A stretch of DNA of 11,311 nucleotides from NCBI GenBank assembly GCA_903911165.1, contig CAIWCQ010000330.1:1-11311 (forward strand), in the 5' to 3' direction. The stretch comes from an uncultured Actinomycetes bacterium (lineage in GTDB: Bacteria; Actinomycetota; Actinomycetes; Mycobacteriales; Mycobacteriaceae). Below the pieces are notes generated by a model. That model did not search any database. It had not been told where the DNA came from and was given only the letters and a program-made list of their open reading frames with translations. Every line of letters starts with the position of its first letter. Position 1 is the first letter of the stretch. This document shows, piece by piece, positions 8,395-11,311 of this stretch. The position numbers and the translations under genes were made by a program.

Positions 8395-8401
8395 GGCGGC
8401 C

Positions 8402-8656
8402 GTGCATCGCATGGGTATCCGGCGGCGGCTGCGGATTGCCGTGCTGTCGTCGTTCGCCGTGGCCATCGTTGCGCTGAGTTGGCTGGCCCCGGGTTGGCTG
8501 GCACCGGGCTGGCTGGCACCGGGTTGGCTGGCCCCGGTGCCGGAGTCGCCGGCGACCGGGCCGGTGGAAAGCATTTCCTACCAGCAGTGCGCACCCGAAT
8601 TTCTGGCGGCACCCAACTACGGCACCCGCGCGCTGACCTACGACTGCGTGCGCTGA
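8402..8656 (+). CDS. Unrecognised small signal-anchored or secreted protein with WLAPG repeats
   Basis: This is the only plausible plus-strand gene, with 84 residues from GTG 8402 or 81 from ATG 8411. It has a basic N-terminus (MGIRRRLRI), a hydrophobic helix (about 12-27, [16 protein letters not shown]) like a signal peptide or anchor, then W-L-A-P-G repeated four times (27-45). A soluble end (about 46-84) contains two cysteines (63 and 82) that could form a disulfide outside the membrane. I do not recognise the family. It sits exactly between prcA and pafA, divergent from pafA and convergent with prcA. I prefer GTG 8402 because TACGCT lies 7 nt upstream; ATG 8411 is the alternative. The signal-like design and non-overlapping placement favour a real gene. 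Confidence 0.65.
   Translation: MHRMGIRRRLRIAVLSSFAVAIVALSWLAPGWLAPGWLAPGWLAPVPESPATGPVESISYQQCAPEFLAAPNYGTRALTYDCVR
8480..8539. repeat. Four 15-bp tandem repeats encoding WLAPG
   Basis: Units at 8480-8494, 8495-8509, 8510-8524 and 8525-8539 are each close to TGGCTGGCACCGGGT, with changes mainly at third codon positions. Third-position drift with the peptide kept suggests selection for the protein sequence. Confidence 0.9.
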
Positions 8657-9451
8657 TCAGGCGTCCGGCGCGCCCCCGGGATCGGATCCGGCGGCCGGTT
8701 CGAGCGCGGTCGAGGTTTCGGACCCGGAATCAGGCAGCATCGTCGCCAGTGCCGGCCGGGCGATGCGCCGGAACGCCCGGCGCGGACGATTCGCGTCGAG
8801 GATCGCGACCTCCAGCGTCGCCGGCCCGAGCGACCGCGGTTCGGCTGCCGGGGTGGCATTGCCGGCGGTGCTCGCGATACCCGTCTGCAGGGCACCCACG
8901 GCGATGCGGATTGCTTCCTCCAATTCGGCATTCGGCGAATAGGTCTCCTTGAGCGCAGTGGCGATCGGCTCGGTAGTCCCGCCCATCACCACGAAATCCG
9001 GCTCGTCGGCGATCGACCCGTCGTAGGTGATCCGGTAGATCTCCGGCGCTTTGACCTCGCCGTAGTGCGCGACCTCGGCCACACACAGTTCAACCTCATA
9101 AGGCTTAGCCTGTTCGGTGAAAATCGTGCCGAGCGTCTGGGCGTAGACGTTGGCGAGTTGCCGCCCGCTGACGTCGCGTCGATCGTAGGCGTAGCCGCGG
9201 GTGTCTGCGTACTGAATCCCACCGCGCCGGAGGCTATCGAACTCGTTGAATCGACCCACCGCGGCGAACCCCACCCGGTCGTAGATCTCGCTGACTTTCT
9301 GCAGTGAGCGCGATGGATTCTCGGCGACGAACAGCACGCCGCCGGCGTAGGCCATCACCACCACACTTCGACCCCGAGCGATGCCTTTGCGGGCGAGTTC
9401 CGAGCGCTCCCGCATCGCCTGCTCGGGAGAGATGAAATAGGGGAAACTCAT
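8657..9451 (-). CDS. prcA: 20S proteasome alpha subunit PrcA
   Basis: PrcA forms the outer rings of the 20S proteasome, whose N-termini gate the entry channel and whose surface pockets bind the Mpa/ARC ATPase or other activators. The protein has 264 residues. It starts [20 protein letters not shown], the typical mycobacterial gating segment and first helix. The fold continues with [38 protein letters not shown] and [10 protein letters not shown]. No N-terminal catalytic Thr or propeptide is present, as expected for an alpha subunit. The Ala/Pro-rich tail (about 238-264) is likely disordered. ATG 9451 overlaps the prcB stop (ATGA). The stop codon (8657-8659) touches the stop of the convergent small gene. 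Confidence 0.97.
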   Translation of the reverse strand: MSFPYFISPEQAMRERSELARKGIARGRSVVVMAYAGGVLFVAENPSRSLQKVSEIYDRVGFAAVGRFNEFDSLRRGGIQYADTRGYAYDRRDVSGRQLANVYAQTLGTIFTEQAKPYEVELCVAEVAHYGEVKAPEIYRITYDGSIADEPDFVVMGGTTEPIATALKETYSPNAELEEAIRIAVGALQTGIASTAGNATPAAEPRSLGPATLEVAILDANRPRRAFRRIARPALATMLPDSGSETSTALEPAAGSDPGGAPDA

Positions 9452-10335
9452 GAATCCGCCCGGGGCGCAACGTTGCTCGGACCGGAACCCGGACCGAACT
9501 CGTCAATGCGCGTGCGCGCCGCGATCACATCCCGGGCCAGCCGCTCGACAAGCTCCCCCGGCACCTCCTGCGCGCCGTCAGCGCCGATAGTTACCGCAGT
9601 CGGGAAGATACCCCGGACCAGATCCGGCCCACCCGTCGCCGAGTCGTCGTCGGCGGCGTCATAGAGCGACTCAATGGCCACCTTCAACGCCGAGTCCGCA
9701 TCTGCCACAGCGGGATACAGCTTCTTCATCGATGCCTTGGCGAACAGGGAACCCGAGCCCACCGCCTGATAGCCCTCGTCCTCGATGTGCCAGCCGCCGG
9801 CGGCGTCGAAGGACACGATGCGTCCGGCCGCATTAGCGTCGGGGGCGGCGATGTCGTAACCAACCAGAAGCGGGAGTGCGACGAATCCCTGCAACGCGGC
9901 GCCGAGGTTGCCGCGAACCATGATTGCCAACCGATTGACTTTCCCGGCGAATGTCATCGGCACGCCCTCGAGCTTTACGTAGTGCTCGAGTTCGACGGCG
10001 TACAGGCGGGCGAATTCGACCGCCAAGGCCGCGGTGCCGGCGATGCCGGTCGCGGTGTAATCGTCGGTGATGTAGACCTTCTGCACATCGCGGCCGGCGA
10101 TCATGTTGCCCTGGGTGGAGCGCCTATCCCCGGCGATCAACACCCCGCCCGGGTATCGAAGCGCGACGATGGTGGTGCCATGCGGCAGCGAATCCCCGGC
10201 CCGTGCGGCGTCCGCGGTGGCGCCGGCCGGGAGCAACTCCGGCGCCTGCCGGCGCAGGAACTCAGAGAACGACGAGTTTCCGGAGAAGGCTGAGGTCTCG
10301 TTGGCGGCCAGTCGATCAGAAAACGACCAGCTCAC
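9448..10335 (-). CDS. prcB: 20S proteasome beta subunit PrcB (threonine protease)
   Basis: PrcB is the catalytic subunit of the proteasome, made as a precursor. The protein has 295 residues. The propeptide (1-53) ends in SLPHG, and the mature enzyme starts at Thr54 ([11 protein letters not shown]), the nucleophile released by self-cleavage. In mature numbering, Asp17 (IAGDRR) and Lys33 (VQKV) complete the active site. The gene starts with GTG at 10335, and GTGA overlaps the pup stop. The ribosome site GGGCGG falls within the pup codons for the terminal KGGQ. It overlaps prcA by 4 bp, so alpha and beta subunits are made together in equal amounts. Confidence 0.97.
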   Translation of the reverse strand: MSWSFSDRLAANETSAFSGNSSFSEFLRRQAPELLPAGATADAARAGDSLPHGTTIVALRYPGGVLIAGDRRSTQGNMIAGRDVQKVYITDDYTATGIAGTAALAVEFARLYAVELEHYVKLEGVPMTFAGKVNRLAIMVRGNLGAALQGFVALPLLVGYDIAAPDANAAGRIVSFDAAGGWHIEDEGYQAVGSGSLFAKASMKKLYPAVADADSALKVAIESLYDAADDDSATGGPDLVRGIFPTAVTIGADGAQEVPGELVERLARDVIAARTRIDEFGPGSGPSNVAPRADS

Positions 10336-10526
10336 TGGCCGCCCTTTTGGACGTAGGCCCGCACGAAGTCCTCGGCGTTCTCCTCGAGCACATCGTCGAT
10401 CTCATCGAGCAGGTCGTCGGTCTCGGCGGCGAGTTTATCGCGGCGTTCCTGCCCACCGGCATCGCTGCCGGAGACGCCGTCGTCCTCGCCGCCACCGCCG
10501 CCACGCTTGGTCTGTTCCTGAGCCAC
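10332..10526 (-). CDS. pup: Prokaryotic ubiquitin-like protein Pup
   Basis: Pup is the small disordered tag attached to lysines of target proteins. Its 64 residues equal the M. tuberculosis length. It shows [13 protein letters not shown], an acidic middle, a helix-forming segment (about 26-52, [20 protein letters not shown]) that binds Mpa, and the C-terminal AYVQKGGQ. The final Gln must be deamidated by Dop to Glu before PafA can use it. Two GTG codons are adjacent; I chose GTG 10526 because AGGAGG lies 5 nt upstream and the N-terminus MAQEQ is conserved. The stop overlaps prcB. Confidence 0.98.
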   Translation of the reverse strand: MAQEQTKRGGGGGEDDGVSGSDAGGQERRDKLAAETDDLLDEIDDVLEENAEDFVRAYVQKGGQ

Positions 10527-10531
10527 CACTG

Positions 10532-10537
10532 CCTCCT
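10532..10537 (-). promoter_or_regulatory. Strong pup ribosome binding site
   Basis: The minus strand reads AGGAGG, then CAGTG, then GTG at 10526. The GTG at 10529 would have a spacer of only 2 nt. This fits the expected high expression of Pup. Confidence 0.75.
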
Positions 10538-10582
10538 GCTCCCGTCACGCGGACCGGTATCGCCCCCGGACCACCGCTGACC

Positions 10583-10588
10583 ACCCTA
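10583..10588 (-). promoter_or_regulatory. Possible -10 hexamer for a pup-prcB-prcA transcript
   Basis: The minus strand reads TAGGGT in the 92-bp gap between dop and pup, about 57 bp before the pup start. It fits TANNNT, but no -35 is visible at usual spacing. Read-through from dop is equally possible. Confidence 0.3.
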
Positions 10589-10601
10589 CCGTTCGGCCCG
10601 T

Positions 10602-10618
10602 CCGGGACCGTCCCTCGG
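10602..10618 (-). terminator. Weak hairpin directly after the dop stop
   Basis: The minus strand has GGGA-CGG-TCCC flanked by CC and GG, starting right after the dop TGA. No T-run follows. It could reduce read-through into pup, but the stem is short and bulged. Confidence 0.2.
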
Positions 10619-11311
10619 TCAGCGCGTCAGTTGCGCCACGAGTTCCGCCGCGCTGTCCACCGAGTCCAGTAGTGCACCGACGTGAGCTTTACTGCCCCGC
10701 AGCGGCTCCAGTGTCGGTATCCGCACCAGCGAATCGCCGCCGAGGTCGAAAATGACCGAGTCCCAGCTGGCGGCGGCGATATCGGCACCGAACCGGCGCA
10801 GACATTCTCCTCGGAAGTAGGCCCGGGTATCCGTCGGCGGGTTGTTGACGGCATCGAGTACTTCCTGCTCGGTGACCAGCCGCTTCATCGAGCCGCGCGC
10901 CACCAGCCGGTTGTACAGACCCTTGTCCAACCGCACATCGGAGTACTGCAGATCGACCAGCTGCAGCCGTGGAGCCGACCAGGTCAGATTCTCCCGCTGC
11001 CGAAAACCCTCGAGCAGCCGTAACTTGGCGGGCCAATCCAGCAACTCGGCACATTCCATCGGATCGCGTTCCAGCAAATCCAGCACCTGGGCCCAGGTTT
11101 CCACGACGTGAGCCGCCCGCGGGTCCGGGTCGCGGCTGGCCAGCATCGTGGCCACCCGGTCCAGATAGATGCGCTGCAATGCCAGAGCGGTGAGCTCGCG
11201 GCCGTCGGCCAGGGCCACCGTGGCGCGCAACGACGGGTCGCGGCTGACCACGTGGACGGCGTGCACCGGCCGCGCGAGCGTCAAGTCACTGAGATCGACG
11301 CCGGCCTCGAT
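10619..11311 (-). CDS. dop: Pup deamidase/depupylase Dop (C-terminal part)
   Basis: Dop deamidates the Pup C-terminal Gln to Glu and also cleaves Pup from targets, so it both loads and reverses the tag. Only the last 230 residues are present; the full protein is about 500 in relatives, and the catalytic N-terminal half lies beyond the window edge. The partial sequence begins [16 protein letters not shown] and includes [18 protein letters not shown] and [18 protein letters not shown], which are similar to PafA ([33 protein letters not shown]) and so mark the shared glutamine-synthetase-like family. It lies 92 bp upstream of the pup start. Confidence 0.95.
   Translation of the reverse strand: MEAGVDLSDLTLARPVHAVHVVSRDPSLRATVALADGRELTALALQRIYLDRVATMLASRDPDPRAAHVVETWAQVLDLLERDPMECAELLDWPAKLRLLEGFRQRENLTWSAPRLQLVDLQYSDVRLDKGLYNRLVARGSMKRLVTEQEVLDAVNNPPTDTRAYFRGECLRRFGADIAAASWDSVIFDLGGDSLVRIPTLEPLRGSKAHVGALLDSVDSAAELVAQLTR

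Noticed and set aside
8219..8401. PafBC-type (RecA-independent) promoter motif TTGTCRGTG-N8-TANNNT
   Set aside because: The TACGCT hexamers fit the -10, but no TTGTCRGTG is at the needed spacing; a partial CGGTG before pafA is 2 bp too far.
8219..8407. N-terminal extension of pafA to 8407
   Set aside because: The added part does not look like PafA, gives a protein longer than the usual 452 residues, and covers the divergent promoter.
8480..8539. Repeat array as CRISPR
   Set aside because: The units are contiguous with no spacers and encode a protein repeat.
8236..8952. Plus-strand frame crossing the small gene into prcA
   Set aside because: It is a different frame from the repeat-coding gene and runs antisense through prcA.

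Overview
The window is a high-GC actinobacterial segment, almost certainly from a mycobacterium and probably a rapid-growing one. The species is my inference. The proteins read like close relatives of the M. tuberculosis Pup-proteasome set, but the PE/PPE and IS6110 genes that separate prcA from pafA in M. tuberculosis are absent. All main genes lie on the minus strand, so they read from right to left.

Right part (about 8657-11311): the C-terminal half of dop (cut by the window edge), then pup, prcB and prcA. The last three are translationally coupled through 4-bp overlaps. Dop deamidates the C-terminal Gln of Pup and also removes Pup from substrates; PrcB and PrcA form the 20S core.

Middle (about 8219-8656): a short plus-strand gene for an unrecognised small, signal-anchored protein with four W-L-A-P repeats. 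Its stop codon directly abuts the prcA stop codon, and its start faces pafA. Both divergent genes have the same hexamer, TACGCT, exactly 7 nt before a GTG codon, which suggests two leaderless transcripts.

Left-centre (about 763-8218): pafA (Pup ligase), pafB and pafC (paired WYL-domain regulators of the DNA-damage response), tatA and tatC (twin-arginine export), and helY (Ski2-like helicase). Gaps are short or overlapping, so this looks like one operon. This helY carries an unusual Gly/Arg-rich linker.

Left end (1-666): the N-terminal part of a Pro/Gln/Tyr-rich membrane protein entering a DUF4333-like domain, cut by the window edge. A 96-bp gap with small tetraloop hairpins separates it from helY.

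Overall this is the known Pup-proteasome, PafBC and Tat neighbourhood, not a new system. The most novel items are the small gene between prcA and pafA, its mirrored promoter arrangement, the RGG linker in HelY, and the hairpin cluster after helY. Several true starts are GTG and shorter than the longest open frames: pafA, pafB, tatC and pup. No stretch longer than 300 bases lacks a gene, and I saw no tRNA, rRNA, insertion sequence or CRISPR array.
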